Numbered from the stretch's first letter, positions 7,361 through 19,246 are shown. The stretch is DNA of 32,952 nucleotides from Gammaproteobacteria bacterium (GCA_018262975.1 JADFDG010000022.1:1-32952); one strand, 5' to 3'. The notes: a model not told the origin generated them from the sequence alone. Program-made: numbers and translations.

Positions 7361-8667
7361 TTTTCTGACCCAAGCCGACCAGCTTCATCTCGACTGAAAT
7401 GAAGAGCCCGACCTTTAAGAAGATCAGCTTGCATAGAAAGGAATGCTTCGCCGGCTTTCCGGATCACGTGGCGCCGGCTGTACCTCGCACCCTGTTCTGA
7501 TCCGTCAGCCCACCCGAAGATCTCATTCCTCAGTCTGGCCTCTTCCTCTGGAGAGACTCCCAGCCGGTCCATGGCCTCGGAGAAACGGTCATTTGCCGTG
7601 TACCGCCAGATGTGCGGCGAGTGGATCTTTTTGTACTCCGGGTATTTCTCATTGAAGTCGCCCAGAATATCTCTCAGCCCGGTCGCACTTATTGGCTGCC
7701 CGGCATAGCGCCCTTTTCGTTGCGAAACCACCAGGAATCCGTGTTTTCTTTTGGCGGCAACGCGGTGACGGTCAGTCATTACATATTCCCTCACGAGGCT
7801 ATTAAGATCCTCGCTAATCGGGAGCATTCTGGCCTTGGTTTTTGCGACTGGCTGCCTGACTCTGTCATCTTCCACATCGTCAGGGCGACGATGCACCGTC
7901 ATCGTACAACTCTGCAGATTGAAGTCAGTAGCCTTCAGTGCAAGCAGTTCGCTCAACCTAATTCCGGTTTCCAGGAGACGGAACACCAGATAGTTTCTGA
8001 GTCGAAGGTAGCGTGGATACGGATTGTCTTCAGAGTCAGGATGAACAATCCCAATGATTCGGTCGTGATCCTGCTTCGTCAGACCCAACCGTGTCGCACT
8101 GCGGTGAACCTTTGTGTTCTTGGGTATTCCCGCCTTGAGCGAGTCCAGCATGATTCGCACGGACTCTCGGCGAAGATTTTCGGGGATCGGAGACGCGCCG
8201 CGGCATTGATAGTTTGCCAGCCATTCCAAGTATTTCAGGGTGTACCGAATTCTCACCTCGCGAGTTTCAAGAGAAACACCTTGAGCGGGCTTTCTCAGGT
8301 TGGCGCGCGCCCCTTCGAGGGACTTTTTTTTCCGTCGTATTGGAACGACGTTAGTTGGCGCTGGTTCTTTAGAAGAACTCCCCAGCCGCCTGACCAAGTC
8401 TTCGACCTCCCAGCGCTCGAGAAACTGCCCCCTGGCAAACCTCTCGTGCAAATGAATCGCATTGCGATCAGCCCATTCATAGAGGATTCCTATGGTCCCG
8501 GAGACCTTTAGGAGGGTGTTGGCTGCGCAGCCGGGGTTTCGGTACTGGCTTGTGAGGAATAGACAGGCTTGGGGTACGGGCAGGCCAACAGGACCTACCA
8601 GGAGAACGGCGCGCTCCCCCGATGACCGCTTGATCAAAACCGTCCTGTAGGGGGGCCTGCTAGGCAT
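7357..8667 (-). CDS. Tyrosine recombinase A of the trio, apparently intact
   Basis: A site-specific recombinase of 436 aa. It has an N-terminal SAM-like/core-binding region, then the complete catalytic set: R237 (LETGIRLSELLAL), a Lys at 276-278 (AKTKARMLPI), H352xxR355 (HIWRYTAND), W386 (FGWADG) and the nucleophile Y396 (GARYSRRH). I chose ATG 8667 (MPSRPPYRTV) because the upstream reading frame crosses a hairpin and looks non-coding. There is no clear Shine-Dalgarno. The stop TGA originally overlapped the ATG of gene B. The gene is co-oriented with ssb and follows a hairpin by about 20 bases, so its promoter must lie upstream of, or within, 8718-8807. Confidence 0.87.
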   Translation of the reverse strand: MPSRPPYRTVLIKRSSGERAVLLVGPVGLPVPQACLFLTSQYRNPGCAANTLLKVSGTIGILYEWADRNAIHLHERFARGQFLERWEVEDLVRRLGSSSKEPAPTNVVPIRRKKKSLEGARANLRKPAQGVSLETREVRIRYTLKYLEWLANYQCRGASPIPENLRRESVRIMLDSLKAGIPKNTKVHRSATRLGLTKQDHDRIIGIVHPDSEDNPYPRYLRLRNYLVFRLLETGIRLSELLALKATDFNLQSCTMTVHRRPDDVEDDRVRQPVAKTKARMLPISEDLNSLVREYVMTDRHRVAAKRKHGFLVVSQRKGRYAGQPISATGLRDILGDFNEKYPEYKKIHSPHIWRYTANDRFSEAMDRLGVSPEEEARLRNEIFGWADGSEQGARYSRRHVIRKAGEAFLSMQADLLKGRALHFSRDEAGRLGSEK

Positions 8668-8681
8668 TGGGATCGAATTGC

Positions 8682-8717
8682 AACAAAAAGGCCTGGTGCG
8701 CAAGTACGCACCAGGCC
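8682..8717 (-). terminator. Hairpin plus T-run behind ssb / before recombinase A
   Basis: On the minus strand AAGGCCTGGTGCG, a 6-base loop, then CGCACCAGGCCTT form a perfect 13-bp stem followed by TTTTTG. It is a good intrinsic terminator for ssb, whose stop is 90 bases upstream. It also sits only about 20 bases before the recombinase A start codon, so it could instead act as an attenuator of the recombinase operon. The 8718-8807 stretch between ssb and the hairpin is A/T-rich and holds no gene. Confidence 0.8.
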
Positions 8718-8807
8718 TTGATGGCAACACAACACCAACTATGTCAGAAAATACTGCTAAAACAGTAGGTTATATGCCAATCGTAACATTTGGCTCGTTG
8801 GTGTGGG

Positions 8808-9299
8808 CTAGAACGGGATGTCATCATCGAAATCAGCGGCCGGCGCCGGCTGGGCGGCCGCCGGTTTGCGGGCTGCAGGCGCTGCGGCGGGAGCCGGCTG
8901 GTCGAAGCCGTGGTCGAAGCCATGGTCAGCCGCATCCATGCCACCGCCACCGCCGCCACCACCGCGCGAATCCAGCATCTGCATCTCGCTGGCCACGATC
9001 TCGGTGGTGTAGTGCTTCTGGCCGTCCTTGTCGTAGGAGCGGGTGCGCAGCGAGCCCTCGATGTACACCTTCATGCCCTTCTTCAGGTACTCGCCGGCAA
9101 TTTCCGCCAGTCGATTGAAGAAGACCACCTTGTGCCACTCGGTGCGCTCCTGGTTCTGCCCGGACTGCTTGTCCTTCCAGCTTTCACTGGTGGCCACGGT
9201 GATGTTGGTCACGGCACCGCCACTGGGCAGGTAGCGCGTTTCCGGGGCACGCCCGAGGTTGCCGACCAGGATGACCTTGTTGATTCCCTTGCTTGCCAT
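8808..9299 (-). CDS. ssb: Single-stranded DNA-binding protein
   Basis: A 163-aa tetrameric SSB. The OB fold occupies about residues 1-110 ([46 protein letters not shown]). A flexible Gly-rich linker with eight consecutive glycines, an imperfect DHGFDHGFD repeat and an Ala/Pro-rich stretch follow. The acidic tip DDDIPF recruits replication and repair partners. The start has a clear AAGGAG ribosome site. It lies 94 bases behind yajR in the same direction. The uvrA-MFS-ssb neighbourhood is common in gammaproteobacteria. Confidence 0.97.
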   Translation of the reverse strand: MASKGINKVILVGNLGRAPETRYLPSGGAVTNITVATSESWKDKQSGQNQERTEWHKVVFFNRLAEIAGEYLKKGMKVYIEGSLRTRSYDKDGQKHYTTEIVASEMQMLDSRGGGGGGGGMDAADHGFDHGFDQPAPAAAPAARKPAAAQPAPAADFDDDIPF

Positions 9300-9393
9300 G
9301 TCTTGTCTCCTTGCGTCCCGTCGCGACCGCGCGGGCTCTCGTTCATTCAGCGGGGATCACTCTAGCATGCACGCCGGGTGGCGCCATGCGGCT

Positions 9394-10773
9394 TCAGCGG
9401 ACAAGCGCGTGCAACTGCGACTCGTCGCAGCGTGAGCCATCGACCGTGACATACACGATGCCGTCCGCCGGCACCACGATGGCCTCCAGCACGCCGCGAC
9501 TGGCCATCAGCCGCTCGGCCAACGCGCGGGCACTGCCGGCATCCAGGCCTGCCGGCAAGGGCAATTCCAGGTGACGCCGGCGGGTCTGCAGGTGCAGGCC
9601 GGTGGCCAGGATCGCCCAGCAAGCGAAGACCGCAGCACAGACCATCAGCACCTTGTCCGGCGGCAGCACGCCCGACAGCGCCCCGCCGAACAGGCCGCCG
9701 GTAAAGGCGCCGAGGAACTGCCCGCTCGAATAGACCCCCATGGCCGCTCCGCGCGCGCCCGCCGGGCTCATGCGGCTGACCAGCGAGGGCATCAGCGCCT
9801 CCAGCAGGTTGAACGCCGTGAAGTACAGCAGCAGACCACCCACCACGCCCCACAGCGACCGGTGCAGCACGGCCAGCAGCACCAGCGACAGGGCGAGACC
9901 CGCGGCCCCCAGCACCAGCACGCCGCGGACCCGGCCGCTGCGCTCGGCGTGCATCATCAGTGGCGACATCAGCACCAGCGACAGCAGGATGACCGGCAGG
10001 TAGATCTTCCAGTGCTCGGAGGCCGCGAGCTGCTCGTAATGCTCGAGCGACGGCGGCACCACCACGAAGACCGCCACCATCACCATGTGCAGCAGGAAAA
10101 CGCCGAGGTTCAGGCGGAAAAGGCCCTGGTGGCGGAACACCCGCAGCATCTGCGGCAGCAGCCGTCGCCGCCCGGCCGAGATGACCGCTACCGGCGTCGG
10201 CACATACCAGGCGACCAGCGCCAGGCTGGCCAGCGCCATCGCCGAGGTGAACAGGAAGATGCCCGGCAACCCGGCCGCGTCGGCAATCAGCGGCCCGATG
10301 ACCATGGCCAGACCAAACGACAGCCCCACCGTCACGCCGATGATGGCCATCGCCCGCGTACGGTGCGATTCGCGGGTCAGGTCCGACAGCAGCGCCATCA
10401 CCACGCCGGACACCGCGCCGCAGCCCTGGATCGCCCGGCCGATGATGACCCCCCAGATGGTGTCCGCCATGGCCGCCACCAGCCCACCGGCGGCGAACAG
10501 CAGCAACCCCGCGACGATGACCGGCTTGCGCCCCCAGCGGTCGGACACGATGCCGAACGGGATCTGCAGGATGCCCTGCAACAGGCCGTAGGCGCCGATC
10601 GCCAGCCCGATCAGCAGCGGCGTGGCGCCGGCCAGCTCCCGCCCGTAGATGGCGAACACCGGCAGCACCACGAACAGCCCCAGCATGCGCATGGCGAACA
10701 CGGCGGCCAGCGCGGCAGTGGTACTGCGCTCCACGGGCGACATCGGTTCGGGGCGGGGGTCGGCGGGGGTCAT
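9394..10773 (-). CDS. yajR: YajR-type major facilitator transporter with C-terminal YAM domain
   Basis: A 459-aa inner-membrane protein with about 12 hydrophobic segments in residues 20-390. MFS signature A is seen as FGIVSDRWGRKP in the loop after TM2, and LSDLTRESHRTRAMA matches YajR-specific sequence. The C-terminal 60-70 residues (LPAGLDAGSARALAERLMAS onward) form a soluble ferredoxin-like YAM domain, as in E. coli YajR, also a proton-driven transporter. The substrate is unknown. The start could also be the ATG 10 codons in (10743). It diverges from the CsgD-like gene across 164 bases. Confidence 0.87.
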   Translation of the reverse strand: MTPADPRPEPMSPVERSTTAALAAVFAMRMLGLFVVLPVFAIYGRELAGATPLLIGLAIGAYGLLQGILQIPFGIVSDRWGRKPVIVAGLLLFAAGGLVAAMADTIWGVIIGRAIQGCGAVSGVVMALLSDLTRESHRTRAMAIIGVTVGLSFGLAMVIGPLIADAAGLPGIFLFTSAMALASLALVAWYVPTPVAVISAGRRRLLPQMLRVFRHQGLFRLNLGVFLLHMVMVAVFVVVPPSLEHYEQLAASEHWKIYLPVILLSLVLMSPLMMHAERSGRVRGVLVLGAAGLALSLVLLAVLHRSLWGVVGGLLLYFTAFNLLEALMPSLVSRMSPAGARGAAMGVYSSGQFLGAFTGGLFGGALSGVLPPDKVLMVCAAVFACWAILATGLHLQTRRRHLELPLPAGLDAGSARALAERLMASRGVLEAIVVPADGIVYVTVDGSRCDESQLHALVR

Positions 10774-10937
10774 GCGAGGGGCAGATGGACCCGGCTGGCG
10801 GGCGGGGGCGCGATTCTAGCAGGCAGCGGGGTACCGGGCTGCTATCTGCGCACGCCGGTAGCGCGCGGGCGTCACTGTGGCATAATACGCCATTGTTCTT
10901 ACTGCCAGTGACCGCGCACGCAGGACAGCCACGACCG
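10774..10937. promoter_or_regulatory. Divergent intergenic region between yajR and the CsgD-like gene
   Basis: This 164-bp region contains no gene. On the plus strand CATAAT at about 10881-10886, preceded by TGTGG, could be an extended -10 box for the regulator gene, about 55 bases before its ATG. No convincing -35 box is seen. Both divergent genes are presumably controlled from here. Confidence 0.35.
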
Positions 10938-11597
10938 ATGAGCCATAACCATAACAACGACCCAGCGACATCGGCCGCCGTGATCATTGTCGGCAGCCAG
11001 CAGCTCCAGAACTCCCTGCTCGTCAACCTGCTGGGCAGTGGCGGCATCCCGCGCTGCAGCAGCGCGGCTAGCCCCGGGGTACCGGCGGACGCTACGGATG
11101 CCGGCACCCTGCTGTTCCTGGTCGATGCCGCCACGCTCAAGCCGGCGGATGCGCTCGACAGCATCGACGAACTGCCGATTGCCGACCAGAAAGTGCGCAT
11201 CGCGTTCTTCAATCTCGATGGCAGCGAGGACATCGACTCGCTGTCGGCGCACCCGGCGATGAACGGCGCTTTCCCGCGTGACTGTCCGCAGGACCAGTTG
11301 CTCAAGGGCGTACAGGCCATCCTCAACGGCGAAGTGTGGCTGCCGCGCAAGGTTCTCGAGCGTTACATGGCCAAGAGCCGCAGCTGGAAGCGCCCGTCGA
11401 ACGCCACCGCGGCGTCGCTCACCGAGCGCGAGATCGAGGTCCTGCGCGTGATGGCCACCGGTGCCAAGAACACCGAGATCGCCGACCGTCTCAGCCTCAG
11501 CCCGCACACCATCAAGACCCACATCTACAACATCTTCAAGAAGATCAACGCCTCCAACCGCCTGCAGGCGGTCAACTGGGCCCAGGAAAACCTCTGA
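10938..11597 (+). CDS. CsgD-like LuxR-family transcriptional regulator
   Basis: A 219-aa DNA-binding regulator. Residues 1-145 resemble a receiver fold but lack the acidic pair expected after the first strand (IIVGSQQ). Residues 158-219 are a LuxR/GerE helix-turn-helix: [10 protein letters not shown], then [19 protein letters not shown] with recognition helix at about 188-200. [24 protein letters not shown] closely resembles E. coli CsgD, and the overall length also matches. The ATG at 10938 follows AGGA 12 bases upstream; longer upstream starts lack support. It ends in a strong terminator, so it is monocistronic. The target genes cannot be inferred from the context. Confidence 0.85.
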   Translation: MSHNHNNDPATSAAVIIVGSQQLQNSLLVNLLGSGGIPRCSSAASPGVPADATDAGTLLFLVDAATLKPADALDSIDELPIADQKVRIAFFNLDGSEDIDSLSAHPAMNGAFPRDCPQDQLLKGVQAILNGEVWLPRKVLERYMAKSRSWKRPSNATAASLTEREIEVLRVMATGAKNTEIADRLSLSPHTIKTHIYNIFKKINASNRLQAVNWAQENL

Positions 11598-11611
11598 GGC
11601 TTCCAGCCACG

Positions 11612-11641
11612 AAAAGGCCCCGCACTGGCGGGGCCTTTTTT
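11612..11641 (+). terminator. Intrinsic terminator of the CsgD-like gene
   Basis: A 10-bp perfect stem AAGGCCCCGC / GCGGGGCCTT (11614-11623 and 11628-11637) with a 4-base ACTG loop, followed by a T-run to 11641. It separates the regulator from uvrA. Confidence 0.92.
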
Positions 11642-11745
11642 GTTGCGGCGCTGCGGCAAACACGCATGCCGGCAACCCGCCCGCGACACCCCGGGCGCGT
11701 ATACTTGGCGGTTTCCCGCCTCCCTTTGCGCCAGCCTTTGCCCAC

Positions 11746-14583
<2,838 letters not shown>

Positions 14584-14595
14584 ACGGTCCCCGCA

Positions 14596-14632
14596 GGGCC
14601 CGGTGCTCCTGCCCCTGCAGGAGCCCGGGCCC
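14596..14632 (+). other. Long perfect hairpin just behind the uvrA stop
   Basis: GGGCCCGG (14596-14603) and GCTCCTGC (14605-14612) pair with GCAGGAGC (14617-14624) and CCGGGCCC (14625-14632). This gives a 16-bp stem with one bulged T and a CCCT loop. It has no T-run of its own and may stabilise the uvrA mRNA 3' end or back up the terminator that follows. Confidence 0.75.
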
Positions 14633-14640
14633 ACAAACGC

Positions 14641-14669
14641 AAAAGGCCGGGCATCAAGCCCGGCCTTTT
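14641..14669. terminator. Bidirectional intrinsic terminator between uvrA and rplQ
   Basis: AAAAGGCCGGGC, a 5-base ATCAA loop, then GCCCGGCCTTTT form a 12-bp stem flanked by A and T runs. It can end both the rightward uvrA transcript and the leftward alpha operon, whose last gene stops at 14696. Confidence 0.92.
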
Positions 14670-14695
14670 GGTATCGCCACCCGAAGGTGCGGCGA

Positions 14696-15088
14696 TCACT
14701 CCTTGTCGGCATCCTCGGCAACGCCGGTGGTCGAGCGATCGACCAGTTCGACGTAGGCCATCGGCGCGTTGTCACCGGCGCGGAAGCCGGCCTTCAGGAC
14801 GCGCATGTAGCCACCCGGGCGGGCCTTGTAGCGCGGGCCGATCTCGTCGAACAGCTTGGCTACGGCTTCCTTGGAACGAGTGCGCGAAAACGCAACGCGG
14901 CGGTTGGCGACGGTGTCGTTCTTGGCGAGCGTGATCAGCGGCTCGACCACGCGACGCATTTCCTTCGCTTTCGGCAGCGTGGTGCGAATGGCCTCATGCT
15001 CGATCAGCGCGACCGCGAGGTTGCGGAACAGCGCGGTACGGTGCGCCGATTTGCGGTTAAGTTGACGACCACTCTTGCGATGACGCAT
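14696..15088 (-). CDS. rplQ: 50S ribosomal protein L17
   Basis: 130 aa. The N-terminus [20 protein letters not shown] is the L17 hallmark. L17 binds 23S rRNA near the exit tunnel region. It is the last gene of the alpha operon, 51 bases after rpoA, and is followed by the bidirectional terminator. The C-terminus is acidic (AEDADKE), a mild extension typical of proteobacterial L17. Confidence 0.98.
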   Translation of the reverse strand: MRHRKSGRQLNRKSAHRTALFRNLAVALIEHEAIRTTLPKAKEMRRVVEPLITLAKNDTVANRRVAFSRTRSKEAVAKLFDEIGPRYKARPGGYMRVLKAGFRAGDNAPMAYVELVDRSTTGVAEDADKE

Positions 15089-15139
15089 GGCTCTGTTTCC
15101 TGGCTATCAGTACGCGCGGGCCTCTCGGCCGGCGGCGGA

Positions 15140-16153
15140 TTAACGGTATTTGGCGTTCAGGCGATCGTCGTTCTTGAGGCTGGCCGGCGGCCAGTTCTCC
15201 AGACGCATGCCCAGCGACAGGCCCTTGGAGGCGAGGACATCCTTGATCTCGGTAAGGGACTTCTTGCCGAGGTTCGGGGTCTTCAGCAGCTCCACTTCGG
15301 TGCGCTGTACCAGGTCGCCGATGTAGTAGATGTTCTCGGCCTTCAGGCAGTTCGCCGAACGAACGGTCAACTCGAGGTCATCAACCGGGCGCAGCAGGAT
15401 AGGATCGATCTCCGGACCGGAGGACTCGACGGCACCCACTTCGCGATCACGCTCCAGATCCACGAACACGGCGATCTGTTGCTGCAGGATCGTGGCGGCG
15501 CGACGGATCGCCTCTTCCGGATCAACGGTGCCGTTGGTCTCCAGATCGATGACCAGTTTGTCCAGGTCGGTACGCTGCTCTACACGGGCAGCCTCGACCA
15601 CGTACGCGACGCGGCGAACCGGGCTGAACGACGCGTCCAGCTGCAGGCGGCCGATCGAACGGGTCTCGTCATCGTCACGGCGACGGGCGTCGGCGGCGAC
15701 ATAGCCGCGGCCGCGCTCGATCTTCAGCCGCATCGACAACTCGGCGTTGCCGTTGATGTGGGCAATGACGTGCTGCGGGTTGACGATCTCGACGTCATGA
15801 TCGCGCTGGATATCAGCAGCCGTGACAAGACCCGGACCTTTCTTGCGAAGGGTCAGCGTGGCTTCGCTACGGTTGTTCATGCGGATAGCCAGACCTTTCA
15901 GGTTCAGCAGGATGTTGATCACATCCTCCTGGATACCCTCGATGGTGCTGTACTCGTGCAGCACGCCGTCGATCTCGACTTCGGTCACCGCCGCGCCAGG
16001 GATGCTGGACAGCAGGATGCGACGCAGCGCGTTGCCAAGCGTATGGCCGAAACCACGCTCGAGCGGCTCGAGCGTCACCTTGGCGTGGCTCGGGCTCAGG
16101 GCCTGGATGCCGATCGCTTTCGGCGTCAGGAAGTCGGTTGCAGCATTCGCCAT
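15140..16153 (-). CDS. rpoA: RNA polymerase alpha subunit
   Basis: 337 aa. The N-terminal dimerisation domain (about 1-235) includes [24 protein letters not shown] flexible linker around 236-250 is followed by the alpha C-terminal domain, with the helix-hairpin-helix segment [17 protein letters not shown] that contacts UP elements and activators. The gene sits between rpsD and rplQ, the normal alpha-operon position. Confidence 0.98.
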   Translation of the reverse strand: MANAATDFLTPKAIGIQALSPSHAKVTLEPLERGFGHTLGNALRRILLSSIPGAAVTEVEIDGVLHEYSTIEGIQEDVINILLNLKGLAIRMNNRSEATLTLRKKGPGLVTAADIQRDHDVEIVNPQHVIAHINGNAELSMRLKIERGRGYVAADARRRDDDETRSIGRLQLDASFSPVRRVAYVVEAARVEQRTDLDKLVIDLETNGTVDPEEAIRRAATILQQQIAVFVDLERDREVGAVESSGPEIDPILLRPVDDLELTVRSANCLKAENIYYIGDLVQRTEVELLKTPNLGKKSLTEIKDVLASKGLSLGMRLENWPPASLKNDDRLNAKYR

Positions 16154-16175
16154 GCGGATTCCCTCAGGGATGTCC

Positions 16176-16799
16176 TTACTTCGAGTAGAGCTCGACGATC
16201 AGCTGTTCGTTGATCTCGGCCGGGAGGTCGATGCGCTCAGGACGGGTCTTGAACGTACCTTCCATCTTCTTCTCGTCGACTTCGATCCACGGCGAGAAAC
16301 CACGCTGGGCAGCCAGCTCCAGTGCGCTCTTGATGCGCAACTGGTTGCGGGCCTTCTCGCGTACCGCCACCACGTCACCCGGGGCAACCTGGTAGGACGG
16401 GATGTTCACGGCCTTGCCGTTCACCAGGATCGCCTTGTGGCTCACCAGCTGGCGGGCTTCCGAGCGCGTGGCGCCGAAACCCATGCGGTAAACGACGTTG
16501 TCCAGACGCGATTCGAGCAGCTGCAGCAGGTTCTCGCCAGTGTTGCCCTTGGTGCGGGCGGCCCTGCCGTAGTAGTTACGGAACTGGCGCTCCAGCACAC
16601 CGTAGATACGGCGAACTTTCTGCTTTTCGCGAAGCTGGTTGCCGAAGTCGGACTGGCGGCCACGACGCGCAGCGCCGTGCTGGCCCGGCGGGGTGTCGGC
16701 CTTGCACTTGGAATCGAGGGCGCGAATGCCACTCTTCAGCGCAAGGTCAGTACCCTCGCGACGGGAAAGTTTGCACTTCGGACCAATATAACGTGCCAT
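16176..16799 (-). CDS. rpsD: 30S ribosomal protein S4
   Basis: 207 aa, starting [16 protein letters not shown], with an S4 RNA-binding domain ([15 protein letters not shown]) in the second half. It is a primary 16S rRNA assembly protein. In E. coli, S4 represses the alpha operon at the rpsM leader. It lacks the Zn-type Cys knuckle: only one Cys is seen near residue 9 and one near 33. Confidence 0.98.
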   Translation of the reverse strand: MARYIGPKCKLSRREGTDLALKSGIRALDSKCKADTPPGQHGAARRGRQSDFGNQLREKQKVRRIYGVLERQFRNYYGRAARTKGNTGENLLQLLESRLDNVVYRMGFGATRSEARQLVSHKAILVNGKAVNIPSYQVAPGDVVAVREKARNQLRIKSALELAAQRGFSPWIEVDEKKMEGTFKTRPERIDLPAEINEQLIVELYSK

Positions 16800-16815
16800 G
16801 TATCAGTTCCCCGTA

Positions 16816-17217
16816 TCAGACGCGACGGCGCTTCGGCGGACGGCAGCCGTTGTGCGGAATCGGCGTGACGTCAGTGATGCTGTTGATCTTGTAACCGCAG
16901 GCGTTGAGCGCGCGCACGGCGGACTCGCGACCCGGACCCGGACCCTTGACGCGAACGTCGAGGTTCTTCAGGCCGTACTCCTTGGCAACGTTGCCCGCCT
17001 TTTCTGCCGCAACCTGGGCAGCAAACGGTGTGCTCTTGCGCGAGCCACGGAAACCGGCACCACCGGACGTCGCCCAGGCCAGTGTGTTGCCCTGGCGGTC
17101 CGTCAGGGTGATGATCGTGTTGTTGAAGGACGCGTGGATGTGCGCAATGCCGTCCGCAACCGTACGGTTGATCTTCTTGCGGGTGCGCGCTGCGTCTTTC
17201 GCGGATACCTTTGCCAT
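16816..17217 (-). CDS. rpsK: 30S ribosomal protein S11
   Basis: 133 aa, with family motifs [35 protein letters not shown] and C-terminal [18 protein letters not shown]. It forms part of the 30S platform at the mRNA exit. It lies between rpsM and rpsD with short gaps (22 and 16 bases), consistent with one transcript. Confidence 0.98.
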   Translation of the reverse strand: MAKVSAKDAARTRKKINRTVADGIAHIHASFNNTIITLTDRQGNTLAWATSGGAGFRGSRKSTPFAAQVAAEKAGNVAKEYGLKNLDVRVKGPGPGRESAVRALNACGYKINSITDVTPIPHNGCRPPKRRRV

Positions 17218-17239
17218 CTGCCTTTACCCGTGAACCCGG

Positions 17240-17596
17240 TTACTTCTTGATCGGCTTGCGCGGACCCTTGCGGGTACGGGCATTCGTCTTGGTGCGCTGA
17301 CCACGTACCGGCAGGCCGCGCTTGTGGCGCAGGCCGCGGTAGCAACCCAGGTCGATCAGTCGCTTGATGTTCATGCTCACTTCACGGCGGAGGTCACCCT
17401 CTACCGGGAACTTCGCTACCTCACCCCGGATGGCGTCCAGCTGGACGTCGGAAAGGTCCTTCACCCGGGTGGTCGGGGCAATACCCGCCGACGCACAAAT
17501 GGATTGTGCGCGGGTGTTGCCGATACCGTAGATATAGGTAAGGGCAATCACGGCATGCTTGCCGTCCGGAATGTTTACGCCTGCGATACGGGCCAT
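17240..17596 (-). CDS. rpsM: 30S ribosomal protein S13
   Basis: 118 aa, starting [16 protein letters not shown], with the basic C-terminal tail [15 protein letters not shown] that reaches the P-site tRNA. S13 is in the 30S head and contacts the 50S. It is the first gene of the alpha operon. A GGAG ribosome site precedes the ATG, and a promoter plus leader of about 85 bases lie upstream. Confidence 0.98.
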   Translation of the reverse strand: MARIAGVNIPDGKHAVIALTYIYGIGNTRAQSICASAGIAPTTRVKDLSDVQLDAIRGEVAKFPVEGDLRREVSMNIKRLIDLGCYRGLRHKRGLPVRGQRTKTNARTRKGPRKPIKK

Positions 17597-17688
17597 CCGT
17601 ATTACTCCAATCGTCGCTACTTACAGCTCAACACATGTCCGCCAGGGACACCGGGCGCCGGGGTTACAGGCCCGAAAAAAGGGCGCTG

Positions 17689-17717
17689 ATTCTATCCCCG
17701 GAACTCCCGATATGCAA
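17689..17717 (-). promoter_or_regulatory. Probable alpha-operon promoter before rpsM
   Basis: On the minus strand TTGCAT (17712-17717), a 17-bp spacer and TAGAAT (17689-17694) match sigma70 boxes. A GC-rich discriminator follows, then a leader of about 85 bases to the rpsM ATG. It falls in the 133-bp gap between rpmJ and rpsM. The leader is where S4 autoregulation acts in E. coli; I cannot verify the pseudoknot here. Confidence 0.7.
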
Positions 17718-17729
17718 TGACGGGTTATC

Positions 17730-17846
17730 TCAACCCTGCCGCTGCTTGTGGCGGGGCTCTGCACTGCAGATCACGCGCACCGAGCCGCGGCGGCGGATGA
17801 TCTTGCAGTTACGGCAAACCTTCTTGACTGACGCCTGTACTTTCAT
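17730..17846 (-). CDS. rpmJ: 50S ribosomal protein L36
   Basis: 38 aa, starting [20 protein letters not shown]. Cys11, Cys14, Cys27 and His33 form the zinc ribbon, so this is the zinc-requiring paralogue type. It lies 30 bases after secY, at the end of the spc operon, as in E. coli. Confidence 0.97.
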   Translation of the reverse strand: MKVQASVKKVCRNCKIIRRRGSVRVICSAEPRHKQRQG

Positions 17847-17876
17847 GACTACACCCGATGGGCTGATAAACCTGGA

Positions 17877-19229
17877 TCACCGAACCCCGGAACCGTAGTT
17901 CTTGAGGTTCGCCTTCTTAAGAAGTTTTTCGTACTGGCTGGACATCATGTGCGCATTGACCTGCGCCATGAAGTCCATCACCACCACCACCACGATCAGC
18001 AGCGAGGTGCCCCCCAGGTAGAACGGCACGCTCAGGGCGGCGTTCAGCCAGATCGGCAACAGGCAAACCGCGGTCATGTAGATGGCGCCGATCAGCGTCA
18101 AGCGCCCTACGACGTCATCGATGTACTTGGCCGACTGATCACCCGGACGGATACCAGGGATCAGCGCGCCGCTACGCTTCAGGTTCTCCGCAATCTCACG
18201 GGGGTTGAACATCAACGCCGTGTAGAAGTAGCAGAAGAACACGATCAGGCCGGCAAACAGCAACAGGTAAAGCGGCTGGCCCGGCGCCAGCGCCAGGGAC
18301 ACTTCCTGCATCCCCTGGGCCATCAGGCCGGTCTGGCCCGCCCCCACCCACTGGCCAAGACTGGCCGGCAGCAGCAGGATCGAACTGGCAAAAATCGCCG
18401 GGATCACACCGGACATGTTGACCTTCAGCGGCAGGTGGCTCTGCTGCGCGGCGTACATACGGCGGCCCTGCTGGCGCTTGGCGTAGTTGACCGTGATGCG
18501 GCGCTGGCCACGCTCCACGAATACGACGGCAAACACCACGGCGACGGCAATAATCGCGACCAGGATCAGCGCGAGGACACTCAGCTCGCCCTGACGCGTG
18601 TTCTCGAATGCCATGCCGATCGCCGACGGGATACCCGCGACAATGCCGGCGAAGATCAGCATCGAAATGCCGTTACCCACGCCGCGCTCGGTGATCTGCT
18701 CGCCCAGCCACATCAGGAACATGGTGCCGGTCGTCAGGCTGACCACCGCCAGGAAGAAGAACGACAGGTCGGCTTTCAAAGCCACACCTTGGCTGGCCAT
18801 ACCGGCGGCCAGACCCCACCCCTGCACCAGCGCGATAGCCACTGTCAGGTAACGCGTGTACTGGGAAATCTTGCGACGACCGGCCTCGCCTTCCTTGCGC
18901 AGCTGCTCGAGCTGCGGGCTTACCGCGGTCATCAACTGGATAATGATCGACGCGGAGATGTACGGCATAACGCCCAGCGCCATGATGCTCATGTTCTCCA
19001 GCGCGCCGCCGGAGAACATGTTGAACATGGCAAGAATGGTGCCCTGGTTCTGCTCGAACAACTGCTCCAGCCGGATCGGATCGATACCCGGAACCGGGAT
19101 GTGCGCGCCGATCCGGAAGACCAGCAGCGCCATCAGCAGGAAACCGATGCGGCGCAGCAGCTCGCTGACACCTGCGTCGGACAGGTTCAGGCCAGGGGCA
19201 CCACTCTGGAGCGTCTTGCCCGTATTCAT
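17877..19229 (-). CDS. secY: Protein translocase subunit SecY
   Basis: The 450-aa channel subunit of the SecYEG translocon, with about ten membrane segments. The N-terminus ([33 protein letters not shown]), the plug region and the conserved cytoplasmic loops ([21 protein letters not shown] and [15 protein letters not shown]) are typical of proteobacterial SecY. It sits between rplO and rpmJ in the spc operon. The partner gene secE, usually next to nusG, is not in the window. Confidence 0.98.
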   Translation of the reverse strand: MNTGKTLQSGAPGLNLSDAGVSELLRRIGFLLMALLVFRIGAHIPVPGIDPIRLEQLFEQNQGTILAMFNMFSGGALENMSIMALGVMPYISASIIIQLMTAVSPQLEQLRKEGEAGRRKISQYTRYLTVAIALVQGWGLAAGMASQGVALKADLSFFFLAVVSLTTGTMFLMWLGEQITERGVGNGISMLIFAGIVAGIPSAIGMAFENTRQGELSVLALILVAIIAVAVVFAVVFVERGQRRITVNYAKRQQGRRMYAAQQSHLPLKVNMSGVIPAIFASSILLLPASLGQWVGAGQTGLMAQGMQEVSLALAPGQPLYLLLFAGLIVFFCYFYTALMFNPREIAENLKRSGALIPGIRPGDQSAKYIDDVVGRLTLIGAIYMTAVCLLPIWLNAALSVPFYLGGTSLLIVVVVVMDFMAQVNAHMMSSQYEKLLKKANLKNYGSGVR

Positions 19230-19246
19230 CTCGCGTCAGTATCCGT

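Larger units (their letters stand above)
1389..8667 (-). mobile_element. Remnant of a three-tyrosine-recombinase mobile element, split by IS21
   Basis: Three consecutive co-oriented tyrosine recombinase genes (A 7357-8667, B 3126-4697 plus its cut start, C 1366-3123) were originally joined by overlapping stop and start codons. The region is richer in A/T than the flanking ssb and ribosomal genes. One side abuts ssb; the other side is lost to IS insertions, so no attachment repeats can be paired. The overlapping-trio layout recalls RIT (recombinase-in-trio) elements, but these proteins are larger than I expect for RIT recombinases, so I leave the family open. No cargo gene remains in the window. 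Confidence 0.7.

Noticed and set aside
1366-8667. Assignment of the trio to the gamma-mobile-trio system
   Set aside because: All three proteins look like tyrosine recombinases, and no cargo or other trio proteins can be verified without a search. I left the family open.
8752-8767. TACTG-N6-CAGTA as a LexA (SOS) box near ssb
   Set aside because: LexA sites of the E. coli type need CTG-N10-CAG. The spacing here is 6, and it lies downstream of ssb, not before it.
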